From NCBI GenBank assembly GCA_030748635.1, contig JASMLP010000206.1, positions 1 through 39,139 of the forward strand: a stretch of DNA of 39,139 nucleotides, read 5' to 3'. How positions within the stretch are numbered: the stretch's first letter is position 1; every line of letters starts with the position of its first letter. Below the pieces are notes generated by a model. The model saw only the letters and a list, made by a program, of their open reading frames with translations, made no database searches and was not told the origin of the DNA. The stretch comes from Planctomycetota bacterium. GTDB taxonomy: Bacteria; Planctomycetota; JACQVV01; JASMLP01. The position numbers and the translations under genes are program-made. Below are positions 1 to 8,127 of this stretch, piece by piece.

Positions 1-890
1 GGCATGTAGGGGACCGTTCCCTGCACATTTCCATCCAACGTAGCGTCGGCCTCCGAACTGCCCAGAACGTCCTCGGTAATCTCTTCGGCCGGCAGATTCG
101 AGTCCTGTACAAGAAATTCTCCCCAAAGATCGGAATCGACCACCTTGGCCAACCCCCAATCCATGACCAGCACCTCGCCGAACTGTCCGATCATCACGTT
201 GGAGGGTTTCAGATCTCGATGGATGATTCCCCGGGAGTGAGCCAGCGAAACCGCCTCACAAATTTTCAGGAAATCGCGTAAGGCCTTCTGACGCGGATAG
301 GCGACCCCCCCCTTGCGCTCGACCTCGAGGATCTGGGTCAAAGTCTGCCCTTCCACCTTCTTCATGCTAAAAAACGGCGTCTCCGAATTCGCTGGAGACA
401 CCTCGTGAACCGGCACGATATTGGGATGCTGAAGCTGCGCGGTGATCCGCGCTTCACCCTCGAATTTCCGCCGTAATCTACCGTCCATCGAGGCCCGAGG
501 AGAGAGCACCTTGATCGCCACCCAGCGCTTGGAATCGGGGTCGAAAGCGTTGAGGATCAGTCCCATTCCTCCCTTATCGAGTTGACGAATACCCGTATAA
601 CGCCCCAAGGTGTCTTCCTTCCCCACCGAAGGAGTCGGGACGAAAACAGCCGCCTCCCCCAACATCAGAGTCGGCGTGCTGCCCGAACCAGCTCGAACGG
701 AGTGATCCCGGACCACTGCCCGAAGAGTCTCTTCCGCGACTCCGATCCGTTGAGCCAGAGCGGGTATTGTCGTATCGAGCAGCCCGTCCCGACACTCCTC
801 ACGAATTGTCGCGGCCTCTTCGGCCGAAATCATCTTCACGGTTTTGGCAACTTGGAGGATCGATTCGATTTCTACTGACATGGGAATCAT
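1..890 (-). CDS. Ser/Thr protein kinase, N-terminal part (cut by window start)
   Basis: Reading the minus strand gives an open frame of about 296 codons that runs off the window start, so the C-terminus is missing. It is a Hanks-type kinase. A helical N-terminal region of about 90 residues precedes the glycine loop (GGMGL), the ATP lysine (VAIKVL), the catalytic loop HRDLKPSN and an activation segment leading to GTVPYM. The metal-binding motif is DWG (VMDWGLAK) instead of DFG, a variant common in Planctomycete-like kinases. The N-terminal region resembles those of the two other kinases in this window. Two in-frame ATGs (890 and 881) are possible and neither has a clear ribosome site. It is divergent from the thioredoxin gene. 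Substrate and any sensor domain are unknown. Confidence 0.9.
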   Translation of the reverse strand, partial: MIPMSVEIESILQVAKTVKMISAEEAATIREECRDGLLDTTIPALAQRIGVAEETLRAVVRDHSVRAGSGSTPTLMLGEAAVFVPTPSVGKEDTLGRYTGIRQLDKGGMGLILNAFDPDSKRWVAIKVLSPRASMDGRLRRKFEGEARITAQLQHPNIVPVHEVSPANSETPFFSMKKVEGQTLTQILEVERKGGVAYPRQKALRDFLKICEAVSLAHSRGIIHRDLKPSNVMIGQFGEVLVMDWGLAKVVDSDLWGEFLVQDSNLPAEEITEDVLGSSEADATLDGNVQGTVPYM

Positions 891-952
891 GTTAGCAAAA
901 GATATCCCCAGCGATCACCCCCACACCCTTGTTCCAGTTGAGGAGAGAATCT

Positions 953-2437
953 ATGTTGTTGAGAGAAGAAGTGTTCGCATTCTTTCCCTTCCTCTTGACC
1001 GAGTTTCTCGCCATGAACCGTCCCGCCCGCTTATTCCTGCTCCTCCTTTCTTTGCTCTGCCCCTCCCCACTCCTGGCGGAAGACGGATGGACCGTCGACT
1101 ACGAAGCGGCCCGCAAACGGGCGCAAGAAACGAATCGTGATCTCCTGCTGGAATTCACCGGATCGGACTGGTGCCCTCCCTGCAAGGCGCTGGCCAAGCG
1201 GATCCTCTCCCAGGACGCCTTCGTGAAACAGATGTCGCGCGACTTCGTCCTCGTCAAACTCGACTATCCACGGGACAAGTCGAAACAGTCCAAAACGGAA
1301 ATCGACCAGAACGAAAAGCTCAAGAAGTCATATCAGATCCGCGGCTACCCGACCGTCATCCTCGCCGACGCTCAGGGGATCGAATACGACCGTGAAGTGG
1401 GGTTCAAAGGAGAGGAACTTCGTGCCTACGTGAAAGCAAAACTCACCTTACGGGCCCAACGGACCGGACGGAGCATCGAACTCGACTCCAGCCTCTTCCC
1501 GGAACAGTCCGAAGATGACGCCGCTTTCAGCGCCCTTTTCACCGCCCTGGATGGACGTCGGATCCAGCACGTCATCCTCTGCGCAGGTAGCGAGGAAGGG
1601 ATCCAGAAAATCGATGCCTTTCTGCGACAATTCCCGGACTCCAGCCACCGCGAAGAGGCTCTCTACCTCCGAGCGGTCTCCTACTGGAGCATGGGACGAT
1701 ACCTCGACGCCGCTCCCGCCTTCGAAATCTTTGTGCGAACCTTTCCCGATTCCCGACTCGCGAATCTGGCCCGTATTCGCCAGACCCAATCGCTCCTACG
1801 CGCTGATCGCCCAGCCCAAGCCCTGGTCGCCATCGAATCCTACGGAGACGCCTTGAGCAACGCGGCCGCCACCCAGGCGACCGCTCTTTCCCTGCTGGGC
1901 CGCAACGAAGAAGCGCTGAAATGCCTCGACGTAGCTATCCAACAAAACAAGGGATCACGCATGGCCGGAGCCCTGGGAGTCCAGCGACAGGAACTCGCGT
2001 GGATCGGAAAGCCCTTGCCGGAATTCACGGTCACCCGATTCGGATCGAAAGAATCGATCTCTCCTTCCAGTTTCAGAGGCAAAGTCCTCCTCATCGACTT
2101 CTGGGCCACCTGGTGCCGCCCCTGCATGCGGGAGATGCCCGTGGTCAAGTCGATGTACACCAAATACCGGGACCAGGGCTTCGAAATCTTTGGAGTCAGC
2201 CTCGATACCAAGGAGGATTCCCTGAGCAAAATCCTCGCCTCGCACGAGATGAACTGGCCTCAATATTTCGATGGCAAGAAATTCGACAACGACCTCGCCA
2301 AGCTCTTCCAGGTCCGCCGAGTCCCCAACGCCATGCTCGTCGACGCCGAGGGAATCGTTCGTTACGCCTCGCTACGCGGGGCCAATCTCGACCGACTGGT
2401 CAAAGAACTCATCGCCGAAGCCGCGAAATCGAAATAG
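953..2437 (+). CDS. Exported double-thioredoxin protein with TPR-like middle
   Basis: Two thioredoxin-fold domains flank a helical repeat region. The first has the active site WCPPC (C74-C77) followed by the cis-Pro region GYPTVI. The middle (about 175-330) contains TPR-like helices of the tol-pal/YbgF type (FPDSSHREEALYLRA). The last is a TlpA/ResA-like domain with WCRPC (C388-C391) in a LLIDFWATW context. Start choice is open. ATG 953 has AGGAGAG five bases upstream. ATG 1013 would give a textbook signal peptide (MNRPARLFLLLL, cleavage after SPLLA). Either way the product is exported and should act in the periplasm on disulfides. The second domain resembles proteins that reduce cytochrome c or envelope thiols. 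The partner is unknown. Confidence 0.88.
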   Translation: MLLREEVFAFFPFLLTEFLAMNRPARLFLLLLSLLCPSPLLAEDGWTVDYEAARKRAQETNRDLLLEFTGSDWCPPCKALAKRILSQDAFVKQMSRDFVLVKLDYPRDKSKQSKTEIDQNEKLKKSYQIRGYPTVILADAQGIEYDREVGFKGEELRAYVKAKLTLRAQRTGRSIELDSSLFPEQSEDDAAFSALFTALDGRRIQHVILCAGSEEGIQKIDAFLRQFPDSSHREEALYLRAVSYWSMGRYLDAAPAFEIFVRTFPDSRLANLARIRQTQSLLRADRPAQALVAIESYGDALSNAAATQATALSLLGRNEEALKCLDVAIQQNKGSRMAGALGVQRQELAWIGKPLPEFTVTRFGSKESISPSSFRGKVLLIDFWATWCRPCMREMPVVKSMYTKYRDQGFEIFGVSLDTKEDSLSKILASHEMNWPQYFDGKKFDNDLAKLFQVRRVPNAMLVDAEGIVRYASLRGANLDRLVKELIAEAAKSK

Positions 2438-2443
2438 CCGAGG

Positions 2444-3130
2444 TTAGCAAAGATGTCCCCGGAGTCGATCCTCGAGCAGTCCGGGAAAGAGACCGTACCA
2501 TCGTTGATTGAGCGGAGAGGGGTGCGGCAGCGGCGCAAGTAAGAGAGTGCGCGAACGCCCCTCGGAGGTGAAAACCTCTACCGGAAGAGTCTCCCGGTAT
2601 CGCCGATCCGGATCGGCCCAGAAATCGTCGAACTCCTTTCGATCCAGGTACGGCCGAAACCACCGGGTCGCCACGTTGCCCAGTGATATGAGTACGGATC
2701 CGCTCCACCGCTCCACCAGCAACTCCTCGACGAAAGGCCGGAAGCGTCTCCGGACCGCTTCCGGATAGACCTTGTTGCCCGGAGGCTTGTAGGGGACGGT
2801 GTTGCTCAGAAAAACATGTTCGACAATCCGGGACAGATCCTCGGAGCCCTGAGGATCCTCACCGAACAAGGCTTTGTGGACTCCGCGACGCACCTTCCGG
2901 CCCGCCGCGCCGATCAGCGGCTCGCCACACCGCACCTCATCGCGCCCCAGGTCGCGCCCGAAGAACCCGACTGTGGCGTTCAGATTCCCGGCGTAGAGCA
3001 CCGGTTCGTTCGGGTCCATCCCCGCGGCCTCGTACACCGGGAGGTCGATGGGAAAGGACTCCCGCGCGGCCTCATCCGCCACCGCCCGCTTCAGGCGATC
3101 GACCCGCCCAACCGAACCGCCTCCGCTCAT
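2444..3130 (-). CDS. Uracil-DNA glycosylase superfamily protein
   Basis: A 228-aa protein with the layout of the UDG fold. It has a substrate-binding stretch GEPLIGAAGRKV, similar to the region after motif A of family 4 enzymes. A following segment SNTVPYKPPGNK matches the N-x-x-x-x-PPGN pattern, and a late HPSPLNQRW is the motif B histidine loop. The usual GEAPG start of motif A is replaced by AGNLNATVGFFGRD, so the specificity (uracil, other lesions or mismatches) cannot be read from sequence. It would remove a damaged base to start base-excision repair in the cytoplasm. It starts 13 nt after gpsA on the same strand and is probably co-transcribed. The ATG has a GAGAGG/GGGAGG purine stretch upstream. 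Confidence 0.75.
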   Translation of the reverse strand: MSGGGSVGRVDRLKRAVADEAARESFPIDLPVYEAAGMDPNEPVLYAGNLNATVGFFGRDLGRDEVRCGEPLIGAAGRKVRRGVHKALFGEDPQGSEDLSRIVEHVFLSNTVPYKPPGNKVYPEAVRRRFRPFVEELLVERWSGSVLISLGNVATRWFRPYLDRKEFDDFWADPDRRYRETLPVEVFTSEGRSRTLLLAPLPHPSPLNQRWYGLFPGLLEDRLRGHLC

Positions 3131-3143
3131 AGCCTCCCACCTC

Positions 3144-4172
3144 TCAGGCCAGTTCCTCCATCTCCGATTTGAGATCCCGCCCCATCAGATCGGCCACTCC
3201 GCGTCGCGGATCCTTCTCGGCGAAAAGAACCTGATGCACCTGTTCGGTGATCGGCATCTCCACCCCGACTTTTGCGGCGAGTTGGATCACCGAGTCGGTC
3301 GTTGGAACTCCTTCGGCCACCGTCTGAGTCGAGGCGAGAATCTGAGAGAGAGTCTCTCCCCGACCGATCCGTTCACCCACGGCCCGGTTGCGACCGTGAG
3401 GCGAAACACAGGTCGTGATCAGGTCGCCGATACCTGAGAGTCCGCTGAACGTGGCGCGTTGCGCCCCCATCGCAACCCCGAGCCGGGTCATTTCAGCCAG
3501 GCCCCGAGTGAGAAGAGCGGACTTGGAATTGTCGCCATAACCGAGTCCATCGCAGATCCCCGAGGCGATGGCGATCACATTCTTGAGCGCCCCCCCCAGT
3601 TCCACTCCCACGACATCCTCATGGGTATAGACCCGAAAACCACCACCGGTATAGCTCTGTTGCACCGCGAGCGCGCTGTCCTGATCATCACACGCCACCA
3701 CCACCGTAGTCGGCAAACCTCGCGCCATCTCCTCGGCATGGCTAGGTCCGACCAGAACCCCCACGGTCGAGTCCTCCCCGAGCACCTCGGTCAAGATCGC
3801 GGTGGGTAATAAAAGGGTTTTATTCTCGATCCCTTTGGAGAGGCTGATCACCGGAACTCCGGCGGGGATCACCCCGCCAGCGGCCGCCAGTGTCGAGCGA
3901 ATATGCTGGGTAGGAACCACACTGGCCACACTCTCGACTCCATCCACCGCTTCGGCCAGATCGCTGGTCAGGACCACCGAAGCCGGAATGGGGATACCGG
4001 GCAGGTAGGCCGCGTTGAGCCGGGTTCGATTCAGTTCGGTCACAAATTCGGGTCGTCGCCCCCAGAGCCGAACATCGTGCCCCAGCGAGGCCAGATGACA
4101 CGCGACCGCGGTCCCCCACCCCCCGGTACCGAGGACGGCCAACCGACGACTTGTCATCTCCCGTTCACTCAT
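3144..4172 (-). CDS. gpsA: NAD(P)-dependent glycerol-3-phosphate dehydrogenase
   Basis: A 342-aa protein with the N-terminal Rossmann motif GTGGWGTA (G15-x-G17-x-x-G20) and family blocks SLSKGIE, GPSHAEE, GGALKNVIAIASG and GDNSKSALLTRGLAEM. Length and motif order match GpsA throughout, with no gaps. It reduces dihydroxyacetone phosphate to sn-glycerol-3-phosphate for phospholipid synthesis. A PlsB-like acyltransferase that would use this product lies at 29450-30994. ATG 4172 is the first Met; the fold begins about ten residues later, at RRLAVLG. The UDG-like gene follows after 13 nt. Confidence 0.96.
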   Translation of the reverse strand: MSEREMTSRRLAVLGTGGWGTAVACHLASLGHDVRLWGRRPEFVTELNRTRLNAAYLPGIPIPASVVLTSDLAEAVDGVESVASVVPTQHIRSTLAAAGGVIPAGVPVISLSKGIENKTLLLPTAILTEVLGEDSTVGVLVGPSHAEEMARGLPTTVVVACDDQDSALAVQQSYTGGGFRVYTHEDVVGVELGGALKNVIAIASGICDGLGYGDNSKSALLTRGLAEMTRLGVAMGAQRATFSGLSGIGDLITTCVSPHGRNRAVGERIGRGETLSQILASTQTVAEGVPTTDSVIQLAAKVGVEMPITEQVHQVLFAEKDPRRGVADLMGRDLKSEMEELA

Positions 4173-4401
4173 CCGCTTCCCTTTCTGTCCCTTCCTGAGG
4201 ACCTCGTGTCCGAAGACTCTATCAAGTCCTCACTCCCCCCTCAACGAGCGACCGGAACCTCCCCCCCCTCCTTCACGATTCTCTTGTATAGCAAGGATTT
4301 AGAGGGCCTTCCACAAACTAACATTTTCACGATCTCCGGCACACCCCTTGCAAGGGAAATCCTCGCCCTGGCCCCCCTCTTCCACGACAGGGAGTCGCAC
4401 C
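4173..4401. other. Intergenic region upstream of gpsA and the small ORF
   Basis: No convincing gene is seen in these 229 bases. The stretch holds a perfect 12-bp palindrome, CCCTTGCAAGGG, at 4345-4356 that could be an operator, and several C-rich runs. It should contain the promoter for the leftward gpsA gene, but I could not assign -35/-10 boxes with confidence. Confidence 0.5.
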
Positions 4402-4515
4402 ATGAATCAGGATGTCGAACCCGCGGAAAAATTATCTCGCACACTTTTGTGGGGTCTTCTCTTCTACTGCATCGCCTTTCTTTTCACTCAAATCCAGACC
4501 GCCATGCTGCTCTGA
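4402..4515 (+). CDS. Putative 37-aa single-pass membrane protein
   Basis: A short frame starts at ATG 4402 after GGGAG eight bases upstream. The product begins MNQDVEPAEKLSRTL, a polar charged head, and continues as one hydrophobic helix (residues about 15-30, WGLLFYCIAFLFT) with a short tail ending AMLL. The single start, the ribosome site and the clean polar-then-hydrophobic layout favour a real small protein over chance. It lies upstream of the promoter assigned to the peptide-transporter operon, so it would need its own promoter, which I did not find. No family is recognised. Confidence 0.45.
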   Translation: MNQDVEPAEKLSRTLLWGLLFYCIAFLFTQIQTAMLL

Positions 4516-4572
4516 AGCCCCGACCCCTTCGCCCTCTCCACCGGAAGCTTCCACCAAGAAATCAGGCCTTCC

Positions 4573-4601
4573 TTGGAGGTGTTCGGCGGGAATGCTACAA
4601 T
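4573..4601 (+). promoter_or_regulatory. Sigma70-type promoter of the peptide-transporter operon
   Basis: TTGGAG (4573-4578) and TACAAT (4596-4601) are separated by exactly 17 bases. Transcription would start near 4608, about 39 nt before the GTG start of the binding protein. The -10 box lies within the inverted repeat at 4585-4607. Confidence 0.6.
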
Positions 4602-4607
4602 CCCGCC
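4585..4607. promoter_or_regulatory. Operator-like inverted repeat over the -10 box
   Basis: GGCGGGA (4585-4591) and TCCCGCC (4601-4607) form a perfect 7-bp inverted repeat with a 9-base centre containing most of the TACAAT -10 box. The predicted transcript starts at or after its right arm, so a DNA-level repressor site is a better reading than an RNA hairpin. The regulator is unknown. Confidence 0.5.
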
Positions 4608-4646
4608 CCACAACTGTCTTCCTGGCCCCAACGAGAGGATCGCACC

Positions 4647-6206
4647 GTGCGCACCCGACTACTCATCACCCTACTGGCCCTCACCACCTTCGGCTGCTCC
4701 CAGAGGAGCGACTGGACCGACAAGGACACCCTTGTCTACGGAAGAGGCAGCGACAGTCGAAGCCTCGATCCGATTGCCGTCTCGGATGGCGAATCGATCA
4801 AGGTGCAGTCCAACATGCTGGAACGACTGGCACGGGTCGATTTCGATGGCGCCATCCAACCTTGCCTGGCCACCGAGTGGGAGCCGCTGGGAGACGGACG
4901 ACACGGACTCCGCTTCCGGATTCGCGAAGGGGTGACCTTCCACGACAACACACCTCTCGATGCCCAAGCCGTGGCCTTCAACCTTCGGCGCTTACTCCGT
5001 TCGCAAAGCCCCTATATCGATTTCTACTCCACCATCCTACCGGACAAGATTCAGGTCGTTTCCAACCAAGTAGAAATCGAAACTTCCCGGCCCGACGCGA
5101 ATCTACTCCGGCATCTAGCCATGTTTCCCGCCGCGATCGTCAGTCCCCAAGCGGTCAAAACCCTGGGCCAAGATTTCGGGGACCGGGCGATCGGTACGGG
5201 TCCTTTCCGGTTCGAAAGCTGGGAAAAAGATCAGCGCATCGTACTCTCGCGCAATGAATCGTACTGGGGAGAAAAAGCCGGAGTCTCTCGCATTGAGTTC
5301 TGGAGGATTCAAGACAACAACAGCCGGATCAAAAAACTCGTCAACGGCGACCTCTCCTACATAGATAACCCCAACCCCCAGGATATCGAAACCATCGAAA
5401 ACCATCCGGAACTCGACTATCAGATGCGGAAACCAGGCCAGGAAATCAGCCTCCTCTACATGGCGATGAACACCTCCCGCCCCCCTTTCGACAACGCTCT
5501 TTTTCGCCGCGCCATCGCCCACGCCATCGACAAGAAGAAGATCGCCAGGCTCTTCCAGGGGATCGCGTCCGTCGCCGACCAGGCAGTTCCTCCTGGCATC
5601 TACGGTCACTCGGATAACGTCCAGGGGATCGAATACGATCAGAAAAAGGCGAAACAGCTTCTCGAAAAATCCGGCATCAAACAACGGTCCTTCACCCTCG
5701 CCCACATGTCCAACTCTCGCCCCTACATCCGCCAACCCCACGAGGTAGCGCGAGCTCTACGGGAAGCGTTGAGACGTATCGGCCTCGAGATCAAGATCGA
5801 AAAACATGAATGGGGGACCTACCTACCTCTTGTTCAGGGCGCCCGTCACGACCTTTGTTTGCTGGGATGGACCACGGACAACGGAGATGCCGACAATTTC
5901 CTGACCACCTTCTACTCGTCTTCCAGCGCCAAGGTGGGCAGCGCGAACAACGTATCTTTCTACAAAAACCCAAGGATGGACGATCTCCTGAACCAACAGC
6001 GAAACGAGATCGATCCGAAGAAGCGTCAGCAGATACTCGATTCTATTTACCGATATGCGGCGGAGCAAAGTCCGATCGTTCCGCTCGTTTACGTCAGCGA
6101 CATGATCGCCTACCACCGGACCCTCAAAAACGTCCGTTTCCATCCGCTAGGTGAAAAGGTTCTCGCTCCCATTCGGATCGACTCTTCCTCGGAAACACCC
6201 AACTAG
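4647..6206 (+). CDS. Peptide/nickel-type ABC transporter substrate-binding lipoprotein (SBP family 5)
   Basis: GTG 4647 follows GAGAGGA by seven bases and opens a lipoprotein signal: R2 and R4, a hydrophobic core LLITLLALTTFG and lipobox cysteine C17. Shorter or longer starts would lose this layout. The mature part carries DppA/OppA family signs: TLVYGRGSDSRSLDP near the N-terminus, LATEWEP, FRIREGVTFHDNTPL, AVAFNLRRLL, GTGPFRFESW, and ALFRRAIAHAIDKKKI. Length (519 aa) is normal. It should bind di- or oligopeptides at the outer face of the inner membrane and deliver them to the two permeases encoded next. A membrane dipeptidase in the same operon supports peptide as substrate. Confidence 0.93.
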   Translation: MRTRLLITLLALTTFGCSQRSDWTDKDTLVYGRGSDSRSLDPIAVSDGESIKVQSNMLERLARVDFDGAIQPCLATEWEPLGDGRHGLRFRIREGVTFHDNTPLDAQAVAFNLRRLLRSQSPYIDFYSTILPDKIQVVSNQVEIETSRPDANLLRHLAMFPAAIVSPQAVKTLGQDFGDRAIGTGPFRFESWEKDQRIVLSRNESYWGEKAGVSRIEFWRIQDNNSRIKKLVNGDLSYIDNPNPQDIETIENHPELDYQMRKPGQEISLLYMAMNTSRPPFDNALFRRAIAHAIDKKKIARLFQGIASVADQAVPPGIYGHSDNVQGIEYDQKKAKQLLEKSGIKQRSFTLAHMSNSRPYIRQPHEVARALREALRRIGLEIKIEKHEWGTYLPLVQGARHDLCLLGWTTDNGDADNFLTTFYSSSSAKVGSANNVSFYKNPRMDDLLNQQRNEIDPKKRQQILDSIYRYAAEQSPIVPLVYVSDMIAYHRTLKNVRFHPLGEKVLAPIRIDSSSETPN

Positions 6207-6219
6207 TCCGGAACCGCAC

Positions 6220-7239
6220 ATGGTCGATGCACAAGCTGCCAGCGGAACCAGCTATATTCTGAGGCGCCTGCTTCTGCTTCCTGTCATTCTCGGAGTCGTC
6301 GCTCTCTCGACCTTCCTGATCTCCTACTCAATCCCCCCCCGAGTCCGAGCCGTAGCCGCTCTCGAAAAACACATCAGCGAAGCTCGGATCCAGTCGATCA
6401 TCCGAGAAAATGGGTGGGACCAACCTTTTCTCGATCAGTTTCTGACCTATCTCCACCGAGCCCTTCAGGGGGATCTGGGCCGATCGGTCGTCAACCGGGA
6501 ACCGGTCGCGAGTGCGATCCGCCGCAAATTTCCCGCGACCGCCGAACTCGCTCTGGTCAGCCTCTTCATCGCCCTCCTCATCGGTATGTGCCTGGGCATC
6601 GCAAGCGCCACCAGACGGAACAGTTGGATCGACTATTCGAGCGCCCTACTGGCACTGGGAGGACTCTCTATCCCCGTATTCTGGCTGGCACTGATCGCCC
6701 AGGGATTGATCAGCGAATACGTCAACATCCCTCTCCTGGGCCGAGGAGATCCGGGCACCGTCCGTACCGGACTCTATCTTCTCGACAGTCTGCTCGCCGG
6801 CGACTTGGCGGCCTTTGGCGACTGTTTCCAGCGGCTCCTAGTTCCCGCCACTGTACTGGCGACCGTTCCCATGGCCATCGTGACCCGGATCACCCGAGCC
6901 AGCATGCTCGATGTCCTGGGAGCCGACTACATCCGAACCGCCCGATCCAAGGGATTACCTCGCGCCGCCATCCTCCTGCGCCACGCCCTCAAGAACGCGG
7001 CCCTGCCGATCCTCACGATCGCTGGCCTTCAACTCGGCTACCTGCTCGGAGGTGCCGTGCTCACCGAAACAATCTTCGACTGGAACGGCCTGGGAAGTTA
7101 CGTCGCTCAAGCCCTCCTTGCCAACGACTTTGCTCCCGTCCAAGGTGGGGTGCTGGTCATGGCCACGACCTTTGTCCTGGTCAACCTGTCCGTCGACCTC
7201 CTCTATGCACGCCTCGATCCCCGGGTGAAACTCGGATGA
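6220..7239 (+). CDS. ABC transporter permease, DppB/OppB type
   Basis: A 339-aa inner-membrane permease with the first transmembrane helix at about residues 20-40 (LLLLPVILGVVALSTFLISY). A long external segment follows, containing the DppB hallmark GWDQPFLDQFLTYLHRALQGDLG. Five further helices follow. The EAA-type loop that docks with the ATPase is seen as DYIRTARSKGLP. Start ATG 6220 lies 13 nt after the binding-protein stop; an earlier in-frame ATG at 6151 would overlap that gene and adds no family sequence. It forms the pore with the next gene product. Confidence 0.93.
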   Translation: MVDAQAASGTSYILRRLLLLPVILGVVALSTFLISYSIPPRVRAVAALEKHISEARIQSIIRENGWDQPFLDQFLTYLHRALQGDLGRSVVNREPVASAIRRKFPATAELALVSLFIALLIGMCLGIASATRRNSWIDYSSALLALGGLSIPVFWLALIAQGLISEYVNIPLLGRGDPGTVRTGLYLLDSLLAGDLAAFGDCFQRLLVPATVLATVPMAIVTRITRASMLDVLGADYIRTARSKGLPRAAILLRHALKNAALPILTIAGLQLGYLLGGAVLTETIFDWNGLGSYVAQALLANDFAPVQGGVLVMATTFVLVNLSVDLLYARLDPRVKLG

Positions 7240-8066
7240 GAAACCGAGCCATCCGTACTTTTTTCCGATCGAAAACCGGAGTACTCGGCGCTTGCCTGGT
7301 CTTTCTTTTCCTTCTCGCCGCCCTGCTGGCACCGGTCCTGGCCCCCTTTGACCCCGAGCACCAGATCGATGGCAAAGAGAGTCAATCCCCTAGCAGTCAC
7401 CACTGGCTGGGTACGACTCCCCTAGGAGAAGATATGGCCAGCCGAATTCTCCACGGAGCCCGGACTTCGCTGAAGGTGGGCGTGATTTCCGTGGCTATCT
7501 CCTGTCTGGCCGGACTTTTTCTCGGAGTGATCGCCGGCTACAGAGGCGGCTGGGTTGACACACTCATCATGCGAGCGATAGACATCTTGATGGCGTTTCC
7601 CTCCATACTCCTGGCCATTACCATCGTCAGCATACTCGGACGTTCCTTGCATTCGATCATGATCGCCGTCGGCGTGGTCGGTATTCCCGTCTTTGCTCGT
7701 CAGGTTCGAGCCTCGGTACTCGCTGTCCGTGAACTCGAATACGTGACCGCCTCTCGGGCGCTGGGAGCCCATGCTTCCCGGATCGTTTTACGCCATATCC
7801 TCCCCGCGACGATGGGCCCTGTCATCGTCCTCACCTCCCTGCGCATCGCCACCGCCATTCTCGAATCCGCCGGTTTGAGCTTCCTCGGACTGGGTGGAGA
7901 GGCGATCCTGGAATGGGGTACCATGCTGGCCGAAAACAAGGATCATTACGCTCGACTCCCTCACCTTGTCCTGGCTCCGGGCATTGCGATCAGTCTCACC
8001 GTTCTTGCTTTCAACCTCTTTGGAGACGCGCTTCGCGACGCTCTGGACCCTCGACTCCACCGATAA
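7236..8066 (+). CDS. ABC transporter permease, DppC/OppC type
   Basis: A 276-aa permease whose ATG overlaps the upstream stop (ATGA at 7236-7239), implying translational coupling. It has the short DppC-type N-terminal tail and first helix (GACLVFLFLLAALLAPVLAP), then HWLGTTPLGEDMASRILHGA, typical of this family. The EAA loop follows (YVTASRALGAHA) and the last block is GLSFLGLGGEAILEWGTML. It pairs with the preceding permease. No DppD/DppF ATPase gene lies in this window, so the energising subunits must be encoded elsewhere. Confidence 0.93.
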   Translation: MRNRAIRTFFRSKTGVLGACLVFLFLLAALLAPVLAPFDPEHQIDGKESQSPSSHHWLGTTPLGEDMASRILHGARTSLKVGVISVAISCLAGLFLGVIAGYRGGWVDTLIMRAIDILMAFPSILLAITIVSILGRSLHSIMIAVGVVGIPVFARQVRASVLAVRELEYVTASRALGAHASRIVLRHILPATMGPVIVLTSLRIATAILESAGLSFLGLGGEAILEWGTMLAENKDHYARLPHLVLAPGIAISLTVLAFNLFGDALRDALDPRLHR

Positions 8067-8127
8067 AATCCGATCTCACTTGCCGTCTCCATTGGACCTG
8101 GAGCGAGTTTTGGAGTTAACTGTTCCC

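Noticed and set aside
4412-5257. A 281-codon plus-strand frame rich in Arg/Pro/Ser
   Set aside because: It overlaps the small membrane ORF and the binding lipoprotein in another frame, and its composition is typical of an off-frame translation of GC-rich coding DNA.
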